Assembly (NCBI GenBank): GCA_964019695.1
Contig: OZ026528.1
Location: 58,547,602 to 58,611,601 of the forward strand
Direction: 5' to 3'
Source of the DNA: Loripinus fragilis
Taxonomy: Eukaryota > Mollusca > Bivalvia > Lucinida > Lucinidae
Length of the DNA: 64,000 bases
The notes under the pieces were generated by a model that did not search any database, was not told the origin of the DNA, and saw only the letters and a list, made by a program, of their open reading frames with translations. The first letter of the stretch is position 1. Each line of letters begins with the position of its first letter. Position numbers and translations under genes: made by a program. Positions 63,256 to 64,000 of the stretch are shown here, one piece after another.

Positions 63256-64000
63256 TTGATGTTTTTAAAAAGAGTCAAAAAAATTAACTGAAATTCATGA
63301 CTGGTACCAGAAGTTCGTGTCAACTTGAATTATCCGTAATGTCGAATCAGACGAAATTTACGAGTTATGCATTGTGGAAAAGAAATAAAATCGGTTCGAC
63401 GTAAACGGTAGTATCGAGTTATGCATTGTCGGCCTAACGTCTACTTCGGATTTTCAGTGGTTCGAGGTTACAAAATCACGATGAAGCTTTAAAGTAGCTT
63501 GAACAAGATGGTAACGCTGGGGGATTCTTACTATAGATCGAGACGGTCCTTTATACATTTTTGTATTTTTTTTTCTTTTTTCGTTTGGACCCAGATCAAG
63601 CCCGACAGGCCTGATCTTTGAAACGCTGTTAATATTTTGAAGAGACAAAGCTCCCGAAGGCTAAAATCAAATGCGCAGACCCGAAAGAGCCCTCGCACAT
63701 GCATTTAACTTATAGCATTGTCGAGCAACGAATGCTAAAGTAAGTCTGCGCATTATGTATTCGCAGACAAGCCCGAATCCTCGCTGCTCATAAATTTTGC
63801 AATGTAGGCTCAGGCAATCCTGTGCAAAAGCGTTGGCACACCAAAACACCCACTGCTTGTATGATTAGAAAAATATATGAGCCAGCATATTGTCAAATGA
63901 TCAAAAAAAGGTCAGGCGAGCCTGCGAAAATATGAGCCAGCATAGTAGGTTATTTTAGCTTAACTCGCAGACCCTGCTGGCATATTTCCATTCAATGAAG
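63256..64000. other. Gene-free end of window
   Basis: TCGTTTGGACCCAGATCAAG with CCCGACA repeats at 63580 and 62740. ATGAGCCAGCATA is repeated at 63877 and 63933. Two short minus frames here show no family. No shared upstream exon or BTB text was found. Confidence 0.45.

Noticed and set aside
63667..63849. Possible shared upstream exon (60-codon minus frame)
   Set aside because: It shows no BTB-like pattern and no phase-1 donor ending in G with a convincing consensus, and it overlaps repeated GAGCCAGCATA text.

Overview
This is eukaryotic, AT-rich and strongly repeat-loaded nuclear DNA. It carries intron-bounded C2H2 zinc-finger exons and dozens of foldback transposable elements, with tRNA-derived SINEs, a decayed Penelope-like retroelement and pieces of DNA transposon. 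The repeat style (foldback elements starting GGGCCT, long elements ending in CAGGTGAGCTAA, GACGGACG-tailed elements) looks like a bivalve mollusc. That is a judgement from pattern memory, not a search, and I do not name a species.

The backbone of the window is a one-strand array of at least 15 short exons. All are on the minus strand, and each encodes two C2H2 zinc fingers followed by a stop codon. I see them ending at about 292 (cut by the window edge), 3181, 5395, 12146, 13936, 16483, 21946, 25271, 29213, 30773, 42221, 50829, 57499, 59461 and 60590. Every one begins at a clear AG splice acceptor. The first two bases complete a codon, so all acceptors are phase 1, and all 14 complete exons have a length of 2 modulo 3. 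If the shared upstream exon ends in G, the junction residue is D, G, A or V. This is the architecture of a locus with many interchangeable 3'-terminal zinc-finger exons, such as arthropod lola, mod(mdg4), Broad, tramtrack and fruitless. The shared 5' exons (by analogy possibly a BTB domain) would lie beyond position 64000. I see no BTB domain here, so the parent gene is inferred.

Layout: 1-5.4 kb holds three related exons (helix STKWKLETH type) with minisatellite-like copies of their own 3' ends. 5.4-11.5 kb is repeats only. 11.9-22 kb holds four near-identical exons of the [11 protein letters not shown] type. 23-31 kb holds three exons, two of them followed by decaying tandem arrays of their own 3' ends. 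31-41.9 kb has no intact exon, but has a hAT-like transposase remnant, a zinc-finger relic and a long GC-rich tandem array. 42-51 kb has two exons, the Penelope-like relic, a TTAA-flanked foldback insertion and an unusual ACGT-word-rich element. 51-57 kb is mostly repeats, including a nearly identical 1.3 kb tandem duplication. 57-61 kb has three exons. The last 3 kb has one zinc-finger relic and repeats.

The most unusual signal is polarity. In at least five exon subfamilies, partial copies of the exon's 3' part lie transcriptionally downstream of the intact exon, often in tandem and broken by stops or lost cysteines. The locus appears to grow and decay by repeated local duplication of the second-finger end of exons.
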